64,000 nucleotides of DNA from CAZWVI01 sp964637165 (GTDB lineage Bacteria; Planctomycetota; UBA1135), in assembly GCA_964637165.1 (NCBI GenBank), contig CAZWVI010000013.1:1-64000 (forward strand), written 5' to 3'. The notes under the pieces were generated by a model. That model was not told the DNA's origin. It saw only the letters and a list, made by a program, of their open reading frames with translations, and searched no databases. The translations under genes and the position numbers were made by a program. Of the stretch, positions 7,925-16,575 are shown piece after piece. Positions within the stretch are counted from its first letter, which is position 1, and each line of letters begins with the position of its first letter.

Positions 7925-9334
7925 ATGCGGATGGAATACCAACAACGCCTGAGGATGGAGCAGCGGCTTTTGCAGTCGCCGCAAATGATTCAGGCAATGC
8001 AGGTGCTTCAGCTAACCACCGCCGAATTACTGGACCGGATTGAGGCAGAACTTGAAGACAACCCGTTCTTGGAATCTGCAAATGAAGAGGCCAAGCAAGA
8101 GACCGAGGGCGACAGTGAACAAAATGACGCTGACAACGATGAGGATTTTCGCGATTTAGAAGAAATTGATCGTTTACTCGAAAGCGACGGTAGTTTGTCG
8201 GGTTCATCTTCGGCCGTTGATTCGGATTGGGACGCGATTCAAAACTTGCCCGCCAATCAGGGGCATACCCGTGATTCTATTTTGTCAGATCTGCGCGCCG
8301 ACAGTAATAACAAACTTGAATTTGGCATGGCCGACTTATTGCTAACTAGCTTAGACCACCGCGGCTATTTACCAAACGGTGTAGAAGCACTGGCCGCCGA
8401 GCACGACCTTGCGGTAGAAGATTTTTCTCACGCACTTAACCATTTGCGACAACTTGCCCACCCAGCTTTAGGGGCTCGTGATTTACGTGAATGCTATTTG
8501 TTGCAACTCCAGTCGATGCCTGAAGCGCATCCCACCGCCGAACAACTTGTCGTCAATCATTTCGATGATTTATTAGCCAACAAGCAACCGCAAATTGCCA
8601 GCGCATTAGGGATTAGCATTTCCGAGTTGCGCTCAGTTCTTGAACTATTATCGATACTTGATTCACGCCCTTTACATGAATACGAAGAAGATGACTCTGC
8701 GACCATAATTCCTGATCTAACCATCTTGGCCGATAAGCAAGGTGTTTATGAGGTCAAGTTAATTCGCGACCGCGGGCCGGATGTGCGCTTATCAAAGGCC
8801 GCACAAAAAGCCTTGGAGAAAACTAAAGGCGACAAAAAACTACATGAGTTTTTATTAAAGAAAATTGAACGAGCTCGCTGGTTTGTTGATGCGGTAGGTC
8901 AACGCCGCTCAACCTTATTGAAAATTGCTAAATGTCTAACTAAGCGACAAAAAGAATTTCTTGATTACGGCCCCGACCGTCAAAAGCCACTAAAGATGCA
9001 AGAGGTTGCCGATGAGCTCGGCATTCACATATCCACGGTCTCCCGGGCAGTTCGTGGCAAATGGGCACAAACACCTCAAGGTGTTTTATCCTTAAAGGCT
9101 TTCTTTAGTGGTGGTCAAAATACCAGTAGCGGCGTTTCCAAATCCCGTTCAGCTGTCCAGCAACGTGTTCGCGACATTATCACTTCAGAAGATTCTAGTT
9201 CGCCCTATTCCGACGACGAGATTGCGCGCATCATGCGCGACCGTGATGGGATTAAAGTTGCGCGCCGAACGATTACCAAATACCGAAAAGGCATGAACAT
9301 CCCCTCTTCAACAATGCGCAAGAACTTTAACTAA
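7925..9334 (+). CDS. rpoN: RNA polymerase sigma-54 factor
   Basis: RpoN directs polymerase to -24/-12 promoters and needs AAA+ activators such as the two in this window. Region I is Gln/Leu-rich (QRLLQSPQMIQAMQVLQL, residues 12-29), an acidic region II follows (about 50-75), then the core-binding part and the DNA-binding C-terminus with the RpoN box ARRTITKYRK at 446-455. The length of 469 residues is usual. The start ATG at 7925 gives the standard N-terminus. The stop overlaps the next ATG by one base (TAATG), so rpoN and the heme protein gene are coupled. Confidence 0.97.
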   Translation: MRMEYQQRLRMEQRLLQSPQMIQAMQVLQLTTAELLDRIEAELEDNPFLESANEEAKQETEGDSEQNDADNDEDFRDLEEIDRLLESDGSLSGSSSAVDSDWDAIQNLPANQGHTRDSILSDLRADSNNKLEFGMADLLLTSLDHRGYLPNGVEALAAEHDLAVEDFSHALNHLRQLAHPALGARDLRECYLLQLQSMPEAHPTAEQLVVNHFDDLLANKQPQIASALGISISELRSVLELLSILDSRPLHEYEEDDSATIIPDLTILADKQGVYEVKLIRDRGPDVRLSKAAQKALEKTKGDKKLHEFLLKKIERARWFVDAVGQRRSTLLKIAKCLTKRQKEFLDYGPDRQKPLKMQEVADELGIHISTVSRAVRGKWAQTPQGVLSLKAFFSGGQNTSSGVSKSRSAVQQRVRDIITSEDSSSPYSDDEIARIMRDRDGIKVARRTITKYRKGMNIPSSTMRKNFN

Positions 9335-10068
9335 TGATTTTGTCACAAATCAGTGATCGATTTAGTGGTCGAGTATTTTTAAGTTGCATCAGCCTGAGCT
9401 TAATCTGCGGCTGGGCTGGAGGCGCAGCCGGAATTTGGATGTCTTACGCTAACACCGATGGCTTCCCACAACTCAGCGTCCAAGATATTAAATGGCACTT
9501 CAATGGCAACCCTAACAGCAATCGCTTTGCTTCAATGAGCCAGGGAGAAATGCGCGAACACTTTACTGAAGATAATGATGTAGATCTTTTTGTCGATTGG
9601 AGTGTTGCACCCACCAAAGAAAATTTTTCAAGCGAAGATCATCGCCGACAATTCAACAATACGATTTTGCCAATCATGGAATGGGATTGTCTTGAATGCC
9701 ACGAACCAGACGGCAAAGCTGAAGATTCTCCGCTGCAGAACTACGAGGAAGTCAAAGATTTACTACTGCGCGACCGCGGCCCAAGTTGGGAGAGCTTGGC
9801 TAAATTTAGTCACTTCCACTTATTGGGGATTGGCACCGTTGTCCTACTCACAGGCCTTCTAAGCTTCATCTTCCTCAAAACCAGAGAAGCGGGTATCCTT
9901 TCCGCGGTGAGCAGCCTAGGCCTCGTCATCGATGTGGCCGGATGGTGGCTAACCAAAGCGCTGGCGTGGCCAGCCCCACTAGTAATGATTGGTGGCGCCA
10001 TGCTTGGTGCTGGGTTATGCCTCTCTCATTTCGCCCTCCTGCGCCGCTACTGGCGCAAAACAAAGTAA
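9334..10068 (+). CDS. Membrane protein with one c-type heme site (CxxCH)
   Basis: An N-terminal membrane segment (about residues 12-35) leads to a periplasmic-looking domain with a single heme-binding motif CLECH at 119-123. Three further hydrophobic segments follow (about 162-182, 187-207 and 212-234), the first opened by HFH at 160-162, which could supply membrane heme or axial ligands. From memory, related proteins with the same layout occur in deltaproteobacteria, sometimes misnamed as an elongation factor, and their role is unknown. It is co-transcribed with rpoN upstream and probably efp six bases downstream. An electron-transfer or redox-sensing role is inference only. Confidence 0.7.
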   Translation: MILSQISDRFSGRVFLSCISLSLICGWAGGAAGIWMSYANTDGFPQLSVQDIKWHFNGNPNSNRFASMSQGEMREHFTEDNDVDLFVDWSVAPTKENFSSEDHRRQFNNTILPIMEWDCLECHEPDGKAEDSPLQNYEEVKDLLLRDRGPSWESLAKFSHFHLLGIGTVVLLTGLLSFIFLKTREAGILSAVSSLGLVIDVAGWWLTKALAWPAPLVMIGGAMLGAGLCLSHFALLRRYWRKTK

Positions 10069-10073
10069 GAATA

Positions 10074-10655
10074 ATGCCAGCGATTAACGCCAACAAAATC
10101 CGCAAAGGAAATGTCCTCGTCATTGACGATGAACTCTATGTGGTAACTGATTACGAATTCCGCAAGCCTGGTAAAGGCTCATCATTTAATCAAATTAAAT
10201 GTAAAAACCACAGCACTGGTTCGCAAAAAGCCATGCGTCTAAGTTCAGACGAAACTGTTGAGCGCGCGTATCTTGACCGACGTAGCTGCACCTTCTCCTA
10301 TATGGACGGTGAGAACTATGTTTTTATGGACGACGAAAATTACGAACAGTATTTTCTGTCGGCTGAGCTGTGCCAAGAATCAATGGGATTTGTCCGCGAG
10401 AACCAATCGATTCAGGTTACTTTCTACGAAGGTGCCGCCATCTCCCTTGAGTTGCCAACCTCAGTAATTCTAAAGGTTACTGAAGCTGAACAAGCAGTAA
10501 AGGGTGACAGTGTGACCAACGACAAAAAAGGCGCTGTTTGCGAAACAGGCCTAAAGGTACGCGTCCCGATGTTCATCGTCGCTGACGAATACATTAAGGT
10601 TAACACCGAGACTGGCGACTTCCTTAGCCGCGCTAAGGAAGAAGACATTCAGTAA
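10074..10655 (+). CDS. efp: Translation elongation factor P
   Basis: EF-P enters the ribosomal E site and relieves stalling at polyproline. All three domains are present in 193 residues. The tip loop reads KPGKGSSF with K34 exactly at the position that other bacteria modify with lysine or other groups. No modification enzyme (EpmA/B, EarP) lies nearby. The start ATG at 10074 gives MPAINANKIRKG, the normal family N-terminus. A longer frame upstream overlaps the previous gene and is not expected to be translated. Its stop is directly adjacent to the stop of the convergent LOG gene. Confidence 0.96.
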   Translation: MPAINANKIRKGNVLVIDDELYVVTDYEFRKPGKGSSFNQIKCKNHSTGSQKAMRLSSDETVERAYLDRRSCTFSYMDGENYVFMDDENYEQYFLSAELCQESMGFVRENQSIQVTFYEGAAISLELPTSVILKVTEAEQAVKGDSVTNDKKGAVCETGLKVRVPMFIVADEYIKVNTETGDFLSRAKEEDIQ

Positions 10656-11426
10656 TTAATTTTTGCGTTTTTTGCCGACTCGTTTGCTGGCATGCAAACG
10701 CGCGGCTCGCTTGCGCGCACGCGCGATTCCACGGCGCCATTCAGGATCGATTTTAGACCCCTCTTCAAGCGCGCGCTGAATTACAGTGGCTGCCTCTTGA
10801 GGGTCGTCGGTTAAGTAGAAGAGGTCAAGGTCGGCCTCGTCGATAGTGCCGGCGGCAACCATAGATTTTTTAATCCAGCGCAGTAGGCCACCCCAATAAT
10901 CTTTCCCCATCAGCACGATTGGAAAGTTTTTCATTTTGGCAGTTTGAATTAAGGTCAAAGCCTCAAAAAATTCATCCATGGTGCCAAAACCGCCAGGCAT
11001 TACCACATACCCAAGTGCATACTTGGCGAACATAACTTTGCGTGCGAAAAAGTAATGAAAATCAATACAAATGTCTTGGTGCGGATTTGGCGACTGCTCG
11101 AATGGCAACACAATATTGAGCCCTACAGAGACGCCACCGCCGCGACGGGCACCTTTGTTGGCCGCCTCCATCATGCCCGGTCCACCACCAGTGATGATAC
11201 CATAGCCACGCTGGGCAAGTTGAGCTGCTGTTTCTTCAGCAACCTTGTACCAAGGGTCAGAAGGCTTAGTGCGGGCTGAGCCAAAAATCGATATCGCTGG
11301 ACCAATGTCACGCATAGTGTCAAAGCCGTCAACAAATTCACCCATAATTTTGAAAACCATCCATGGGTCACCGGAATCCTTGGACTCGAGTTCGTTATGA
11401 ATTTTACGTTGGAAGTGTTTCTTCAT
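10656..11426 (-). CDS. LOG family protein (nucleoside monophosphate phosphoribohydrolase-like)
   Basis: Members of this Rossmann-fold family cleave the N-glycosidic bond of nucleoside 5'-monophosphates. Some make cytokinins, but many bacterial members have an unknown substrate. The two signatures are GGGPGMMEAANKGA and PGGFGTMDEFFE. ATG at 11426 is preferred (MKKHFQRK start), while a longer frame runs back to 11483 but would overlap the divergent gmhB. The C-terminus is strongly basic (RARKRAARLHASKRVGKKRK), which is unusual and may be a nucleic-acid or ribosome contact. Older databases call the family lysine decarboxylase, which is wrong. Confidence 0.85.
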   Translation of the reverse strand: MKKHFQRKIHNELESKDSGDPWMVFKIMGEFVDGFDTMRDIGPAISIFGSARTKPSDPWYKVAEETAAQLAQRGYGIITGGGPGMMEAANKGARRGGGVSVGLNIVLPFEQSPNPHQDICIDFHYFFARKVMFAKYALGYVVMPGGFGTMDEFFEALTLIQTAKMKNFPIVLMGKDYWGGLLRWIKKSMVAAGTIDEADLDLFYLTDDPQEAATVIQRALEEGSKIDPEWRRGIARARKRAARLHASKRVGKKRKN

Positions 11427-11471
11427 ACTATCAGGATATAGCAATGCACAAGTAATTGCTAAACTCTTTAG

Positions 11472-12062
11472 GTGGCAGGACAACCGGCTATCTTTCTCGA
11501 CCGTGATGGAACTATCCTCAAAGAGGTTCCATACCTAAGCACCCCTAGCAAAGCCAAGCTCTTGCCTGGGGTCGCTGAGACTTTAGCTCGACTGCACGAT
11601 GCTGGTGTTTTACTAATTGTGGTTAGCAACCAATCCGGGGTCGCGCGCGGCCTGCTAAACGAAGGTGACTTAGTAAATATTCAGAAAAAAATCGAATCTG
11701 ACCTTAAACCATCTGGTGCCAAAATTACTGCTTGGTATCACTGCCCTCACCACAACACGGTTGGGATTCAACCGCAACGCCGCCGCTGTCGCTGCCGCAA
11801 GCCATTACCTGGCTTAATCGAAATGGCGCTTGCGGACTTTGACATCGACCTCGAACGCTCCGCAGGAGTTGGTGATGACGTGCGCGACCTGCAGGCATTT
11901 GCCGCCATTGGAATCCCAGCGGTGCTTGTGGGTACTGGCAAGGGCCGCATTGCTCGGCAAAAACTAGCCGAACAAGGCCGCGATCCGGATCTTTACTGCG
12001 CCCATCTAGCTGAGGCTTTGACTTGGATGTTAAGGCAAACATCTTCTTTGCAAACTCCTTAA
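11472..12062 (+). CDS. gmhB: HAD-superfamily heptose 1,7-bisphosphate phosphatase-like (GmhB type)
   Basis: GmhB removes the 7-phosphate of D-glycero-D-manno-heptose 1,7-bisphosphate on the way to LPS heptose. HAD motif I is FLDRDGTI near residue 9, motif II SNQSGVARG near 54, motif III around CRKP and motif IV GVGDDVRD. The zinc site is visible as CPHH followed by CRCRKP. The first codon is GTG. Histidinol-phosphate phosphatase domains share this fold, so the substrate is not certain. It is divergent from LOG with 45 bases between. No other heptose gene is in the window. Confidence 0.82.
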   Translation: MAGQPAIFLDRDGTILKEVPYLSTPSKAKLLPGVAETLARLHDAGVLLIVVSNQSGVARGLLNEGDLVNIQKKIESDLKPSGAKITAWYHCPHHNTVGIQPQRRRCRCRKPLPGLIEMALADFDIDLERSAGVGDDVRDLQAFAAIGIPAVLVGTGKGRIARQKLAEQGRDPDLYCAHLAEALTWMLRQTSSLQTP

Positions 12063-12075
12063 ATACAGCTAAAAT
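12048..12075 (+). promoter_or_regulatory. Candidate sigma-70 promoter
   Basis: TTGCAA (12048-12053) and TAAAAT (12070-12075) are separated by 16 bases and lie 21 bases upstream of the ATG at 12097. It overlaps the last codons of gmhB and would give the next gene its own transcript. GGGAGG follows as a possible but distant ribosome site. Confidence 0.4.
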
Positions 12076-12096
12076 AGAGGGAGGTAGCGCAAGTTA

Positions 12097-13065
12097 ATGT
12101 CTGATTCCCCCAAGCCGACTAAAGCTTTAGTCATAAGCCCAAATCCAACAGAAGAGCACTTTTCTGCCCTTGGAGAGCTGGTTAATTGCGAATTCCAAAA
12201 TTCCAAGCCAGAGGAATTTCTAGAGGGCAAGCACAACTCTGCGAATGAATTTGAGTTATACGTGATAAGCAGCAACCGCTTGGATTTAAAGACTCTCTAT
12301 GAGCTTGCGCGGACAATCCGCAAACTGCAAAAAAAATGCATTGTGGTAGTCGGCGATCGTGGGCTAGCCGGTTTTGAGGATCTATCTTTATGGACCGGTT
12401 TTCACGTACTACCCAGCCCTTGGACTATTGAAGGATTCCAAAAAGCAGTGCGTGGATGCTTGAACAAAAAAGCACCGCCGAAAGAAGTTGAGCTTCCTTC
12501 TGAAGAATACTTTGAAACGATGGGCGAATCAATGCTCGACCTAACCAGCGGCTTTAGTTGGATAGAGACAATCAAGGAAAGAGAGCCACAGGCTTATGAT
12601 ATTCTTCAGAAAACGAGGACTCGCCTAGGTTTATCCATCGAGGTTATTGCTTTGCTGGGTAACAGCATGCGTCCTCATCATTCACAAATTGAGCACAAAA
12701 GCATTGTCGAGGAAACTCACGCAAAGTTGCTAGAGAGTGGTTTAGAAATCAAGCTCGGCCCTTGCGCGGCAGGCTCCTTTCAGGGTGACTTTAGATACAT
12801 GGCCGCAAGCCTATGCCAGGCAGCGATTTATTTGGATAAGTTTGGCACTGGAGGCACCCCGACTCTTAGTATTGAAAGCGACAAATCTGGGCATGCATTT
12901 ATTCAGCTACTACTCGCTAGCGACCAAGCCAGTGGCGACACCAAACCACCAATATTCCTTTTGAGTATTCTTGAAGCATTACTCTTAAAGGCTGGTCTAG
13001 AGCTTGACCTTGGCGCCACCGCCAGCGGCATCCCCTATCGAATAAAAATCCCTTTAGTTAAGTAG
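12097..13065 (+). CDS. Degenerate receiver/histidine-kinase-like protein
   Basis: The first 125 residues fold plausibly as a receiver-like alpha/beta domain (IVVVGDRGL, then LPSPWTIEGFQKAV at the usual last helix), but no acidic triad or phosphoacceptor Asp is in place. The second half (about 150-322) looks like a worn HisKA plus ATPase region. It has a helix pair containing MRPHHSQIEHKSIVEET, and an end reading GLELDLGATASGIPYRIKIPL that matches the final strands of HATPase domains, yet the N and G boxes are absent. A scaffold or phosphotransfer-like sink is possible. I cannot assign a function. It is flanked by gmhB upstream and a convergent gene 2 bases away. Confidence 0.6.
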   Translation: MSDSPKPTKALVISPNPTEEHFSALGELVNCEFQNSKPEEFLEGKHNSANEFELYVISSNRLDLKTLYELARTIRKLQKKCIVVVGDRGLAGFEDLSLWTGFHVLPSPWTIEGFQKAVRGCLNKKAPPKEVELPSEEYFETMGESMLDLTSGFSWIETIKEREPQAYDILQKTRTRLGLSIEVIALLGNSMRPHHSQIEHKSIVEETHAKLLESGLEIKLGPCAAGSFQGDFRYMAASLCQAAIYLDKFGTGGTPTLSIESDKSGHAFIQLLLASDQASGDTKPPIFLLSILEALLLKAGLELDLGATASGIPYRIKIPLVK

Positions 13066-13067
13066 TC

Positions 13068-13526
13068 CTAAGCCGAAACTGAACCTGGGTATAAACCCAA
13101 GTACAGAGTCAAGTGGTAAAGTAAGAGCAACTGATAAAGCAGGAGTGATACCACTACGCCGATTCGTCCGTTCTTAAAGTTTTTAAATACACAAAACAAG
13201 CAAGCTCCTAAACCGACGCCCACGGCTTTAACCAAAATAAAAACACTGGGCCCATAAGATAGTAAGGCAAGTGCTATTGGGTTTGCTTCCTCGCCTCCGC
13301 GTTGCAGATAAATTAAAGTGAAGTGACTGTCTAACAAATTTAAGAACAGAAAAAACGTAAGAGCTATCCAAACCTTAATTGAATAAACGTCCACAAAGCT
13401 ATCTTGTGGTTGGTCCGAATTGACGCGGCGGCGGCCACCCCAAAAAGAATAGCGCGAGATAATTGGCGTCTGTTTGTTGCGCCTATCGACTCCGTCCCAC
13501 GCTCGCTTCTGCTTAACTATTTCCAC
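13068..13526 (-). CDS. DUF5658-like small membrane protein
   Basis: A basic N-terminus with DRRN and GGRRR patches is followed by three to four hydrophobic segments. The first (about residues 50-72 of the protein) contains LNLLDSHFTLIYLQRGGEEANP, cut here to its key features: LD, a GG pair and an EANP motif typical of DUF5658. No function is known for the family. The GTG at 13526 overlaps the sugar transferase stop by 14 bases, and TTG at 13541 is an alternative. Co-transcription with the sugar transferase is likely, so a role in the envelope polysaccharide locus is possible. Confidence 0.65.
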   Translation of the reverse strand: MEIVKQKRAWDGVDRRNKQTPIISRYSFWGGRRRVNSDQPQDSFVDVYSIKVWIALTFFLFLNLLDSHFTLIYLQRGGEEANPIALALLSYGPSVFILVKAVGVGLGACLFCVFKNFKNGRIGVVVSLLLYQLLLLYHLTLYLGLYPGSVSA

Positions 13527-15003
13527 GAAAAGGTACCGCAAAAACAGTCAAACCCAAGATTACGACATCGAGGAATATGGATTGGTTTTCAATGTAGTAA
13601 AGATCGTAATCCAAATTCTCATGGATCGGCGCATTGCGACCTTCCGACACTTGCCACAAACCAGTAAGCCCTGGCTTTATGCTCAAGCGACCGAGCTCCA
13701 TTTCATCGTAGGTATCAACAATGAACTGCATTTCTGGACGCGGGCCGACCAACGACATTTCTCCGCGCAATACGTTGATAAGCTGCGGCAATTCGTCTAG
13801 AGAAGTTCTCCTTAAAAAGGGTCCAATACCCGGAACAATCCGCGGATCCCCTAATTGTTTAGGAGAATCGGACGCACCGCATGAGCCGGAATGCATCGTG
13901 CGAAATTTATACATTTTAAAACTACGCCCTTCAATACCTACACGTGTCTGGCTAAATAAAATGGGCCCTTTCGACTTAAGTTTAACCAGCACACCGAGTA
14001 TTAAAAAAAGCGGCAGCGAGAACAAGAAAAGGGCAGCACCAAACAGCAAATCAAAACATCTTTTAAATAAGCGCACGTGTATTTTTCCAGCCTTGCGGAT
14101 TGGATGCAGTAGCGGAATTGTGTCTAAACTTACGATGACAAATCTTTGCGAACAAAGATGGTGAAGACGCGGCACCAACATGTATTCAATCCCCATGCGG
14201 TCGAGACGCATACATAAAGACTGCAAGGGCGCACCTTCCAATTCCTGTTTCGCCACAATTACACGACAAACTTGATGGTCTTCGCACACTTGCTCAAGGT
14301 TGTCACCCAGCCCCAAGACCTTGCTATGTCCAATTCTTTTGCCGACCAATTGTGGGTCGTTATCAACAAAACCGAGGAAGTTAAAACCAAGAAAAGGAAA
14401 CAGACGCATCTTTTGCTCTACTCGCAGTGCTAAGGCACCCGAACCGTAAACCAACACATTACTATTGCCGTAACCATTACGGTGAAACCAAGTCAGCAAT
14501 CCGAATGTTGAGAATCGTTGTAGGACAATAAGAATGTAGGAGACGACAAAGTAACCCACCAATGGAGCCTTATGCCAATAGCCAACTGCATTTTTTTTAA
14601 TGGTCAGCAATTCCGCAATCGCCGCAACAATGGTGTCCGCCAAGAAAGGGAAGTGAGTTTTAATGGTGCGATCAAAATGCTTAAACAAAAAGAAGTAGGC
14701 CGCGCATAGTAAAAATGCGACGCAACCAGCCTTGAAGGCCGACCGGTATTCCTCAACGTTCAATATTGATTTTTGCCATTGGTAAAGGCCGCCAAGCCAA
14801 TAACAAAACAAGGTCATAAAAATAGCGACCACTCCCATTGACCGGTGCACTGCTACGGCCTGGGTGAAGGAAGTTGTGGGGTCTTGCCCAGCGTCTGAAA
14901 AGAGGCATACCGACAGCAAAAAGGCTCCCACTAGGCAAAGACCATCAAGCATTACCTGAGCCATCAGGAATGCAGAGTCAAAGTTTTGGCGCAGCCAGTT
15001 CAT
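13513..15003 (-). CDS. Polyprenyl-phosphate sugar-1-phosphate transferase (exopolysaccharide type)
   Basis: The protein starts an envelope polysaccharide by moving a sugar phosphate from a nucleotide sugar to undecaprenyl phosphate at the inner membrane. Four to five hydrophobic segments fill about residues 10-180. A Rossmann-like middle domain follows (VLVYGSGALALRVEQ, about 205-330). The C-terminal bacterial sugar transferase domain carries KRCFDLLFG, FKMYKFRTM, RRTSLDELPQLINVLRGEMSLVGPRP and KPGLTGLWQVSEGRN. The ATG at 15003 is clear. The sugar is unknown. The neighbour on the other strand is an ArnT-like glycosyltransferase that also uses polyprenyl-linked sugars. Confidence 0.92.
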   Translation of the reverse strand: MNWLRQNFDSAFLMAQVMLDGLCLVGAFLLSVCLFSDAGQDPTTSFTQAVAVHRSMGVVAIFMTLFCYWLGGLYQWQKSILNVEEYRSAFKAGCVAFLLCAAYFFLFKHFDRTIKTHFPFLADTIVAAIAELLTIKKNAVGYWHKAPLVGYFVVSYILIVLQRFSTFGLLTWFHRNGYGNSNVLVYGSGALALRVEQKMRLFPFLGFNFLGFVDNDPQLVGKRIGHSKVLGLGDNLEQVCEDHQVCRVIVAKQELEGAPLQSLCMRLDRMGIEYMLVPRLHHLCSQRFVIVSLDTIPLLHPIRKAGKIHVRLFKRCFDLLFGAALFLFSLPLFLILGVLVKLKSKGPILFSQTRVGIEGRSFKMYKFRTMHSGSCGASDSPKQLGDPRIVPGIGPFLRRTSLDELPQLINVLRGEMSLVGPRPEMQFIVDTYDEMELGRLSIKPGLTGLWQVSEGRNAPIHENLDYDLYYIENQSIFLDVVILGLTVFAVPFRGNS

Positions 15004-15070
15004 CGAGCAGAGGTGCCAACTTGCACCAATGAGGTGTAGAAACTACCCTCACCTTAACAATCGGCAAAAC

Positions 15071-16561
15071 ATGCCCCACAACTGTCCCCATTCCTGGCCA
15101 AAATTCTGTGTTTGGTTTTTAGTGTTGCTAAGCCTAGCTAGTGCTTGGTTGCGGCCACTGTCCGAACCTGACGAAGCACGTTATGGAGAAACTGCGCGTG
15201 AAATGTTGCTAAGCCAGGACTTCCTGCTTCCGCAAAGTTCTGGTGTACTTTATCCAGACAAACCAGCTGGTATTTATTGGGCAATGGCTACTTCAATGGC
15301 GATTTTTGGCGTTTCTCCACTAGCGATTCGAATCCCGGCCTTTCTCAGTTTTTTATTGGTTCTGCTGTTGCTGTGGCGCTATTTGACTCTCCTCAAATGC
15401 AACCCATATCAACGCTGGATTACATTATTAATGCTCGCCAGCAATCTGCTGCTGTGGGCACTTGGGCAACTAGCCACCATCGACATGGTGCTGTGTGGGC
15501 TCGTTTGCGGATCTTTAATTTATGGGCGGCAGTGGCTTGACGACGGGCGCCTTAAACACGGCCTATTTTGTGGCATTTTTCTCGGGTTTAGCATTTTATG
15601 TAAGGGACCAATCGGAGTGTTACTTAGTTTTTTAATCTTGTTCAGCTATGGCTTAATTACCTCTAGACGGCTAAAAGTACTACGCCTTTTGCACCCGAGC
15701 CTGTTAATTCCGACCTTCGCGATTGGCTTTTCTTGGTTTTACCTAGCCGCCCAAGAAGTGCCACAACTATGGGATTTTTGGATTGGCCGTGAAATAGTTG
15801 AACGGGCAACAAGTAACACTCATGCCCGCGCCCAAGCATGGTGGTTTTTCCCCGCTCTAACCCTGCTATCAACATTGCCGTGGGTTTTTGGATTGCTACT
15901 ACCGAAAACACCACATAAGCTTGATGCAAGGTACTCTCGGGATAGCAACGACTTACGTTTCTTTGGCTTATGGGCACTGCTCCCGCTTATTTTCTTCAGT
16001 ATTCCCGTAGGGAAACAACCTGCCTATATGGCGCCGGCAATGCCAGGACTAGCCCTGTTACTTGGGACTTACTGGAGTTTGCCAAGCCGTGAAAAGCAAT
16101 TAAAATTTTTGACGAGTAGCTGGACAGGATTAATTGCTGGCGCATTCCTCTTGCACTTAGACCCAGACTTTACCCGTGGCAGCGAACGCATCGTCGAACA
16201 GCTTCGCGCCAACCACGCACAAAACTGGCCTGCGGCACAACGTGCGGGTTGGTCCTATGGATTAAATTTCCAGCTTGGCCGCACTGATATCCAAGCCTTT
16301 CGAGACACTCCTTCAACATGGCGATTTAATCAGGAGTATTTGAACAATCCAATCCACTTAAGTAAAAGCGATCGGCAATTCGTTGATTCTTGTGCACTGT
16401 TAAATAGTAAGCAACCCAGTTTCTTAATACTTCACAACAGAAGTAAAGACCAACGCAGCCAACAAATCGCCAAGCTGCGCAAGTTGTGTGACCAGCCAAT
16501 TTATGAAGGTGTTAGCACAAAGTATTCGTGCCTAATCAGCAACCGCAAGTTGCAGCAATAA
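15071..16561 (+). CDS. ArnT/PMT-family membrane glycosyltransferase
   Basis: This is a multi-pass enzyme of the GT-C fold that moves a sugar from a polyprenyl phosphate donor to a lipid or protein at the outer face of the membrane. The catalytic loop PLSEPDEARYGETAREML follows the first membrane segment and carries the DE pair. About ten hydrophobic segments fill residues 15-370, then a short soluble tail of about 110 residues. The acceptor may be lipid A, since ArnT is the closest characterised family, or a protein. ATG at 15071 is preferred, and ATG at 15029 adds 14 polar residues. It converges with pheT, 14 bases away. Confidence 0.85.
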   Translation: MPHNCPHSWPKFCVWFLVLLSLASAWLRPLSEPDEARYGETAREMLLSQDFLLPQSSGVLYPDKPAGIYWAMATSMAIFGVSPLAIRIPAFLSFLLVLLLLWRYLTLLKCNPYQRWITLLMLASNLLLWALGQLATIDMVLCGLVCGSLIYGRQWLDDGRLKHGLFCGIFLGFSILCKGPIGVLLSFLILFSYGLITSRRLKVLRLLHPSLLIPTFAIGFSWFYLAAQEVPQLWDFWIGREIVERATSNTHARAQAWWFFPALTLLSTLPWVFGLLLPKTPHKLDARYSRDSNDLRFFGLWALLPLIFFSIPVGKQPAYMAPAMPGLALLLGTYWSLPSREKQLKFLTSSWTGLIAGAFLLHLDPDFTRGSERIVEQLRANHAQNWPAAQRAGWSYGLNFQLGRTDIQAFRDTPSTWRFNQEYLNNPIHLSKSDRQFVDSCALLNSKQPSFLILHNRSKDQRSQQIAKLRKLCDQPIYEGVSTKYSCLISNRKLQQ

Positions 16562-16575
16562 GCGTAAGCGGTTAG

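Noticed and set aside
10656..11426. Lysine decarboxylase
   Set aside because: The PGGxGTxxE motif belongs to the LOG phosphoribohydrolase group; the older name comes from misannotation.
12097..13065. Ordinary response regulator or kinase
   Set aside because: The acidic triad, phosphoacceptor Asp and ATP-binding boxes are missing.
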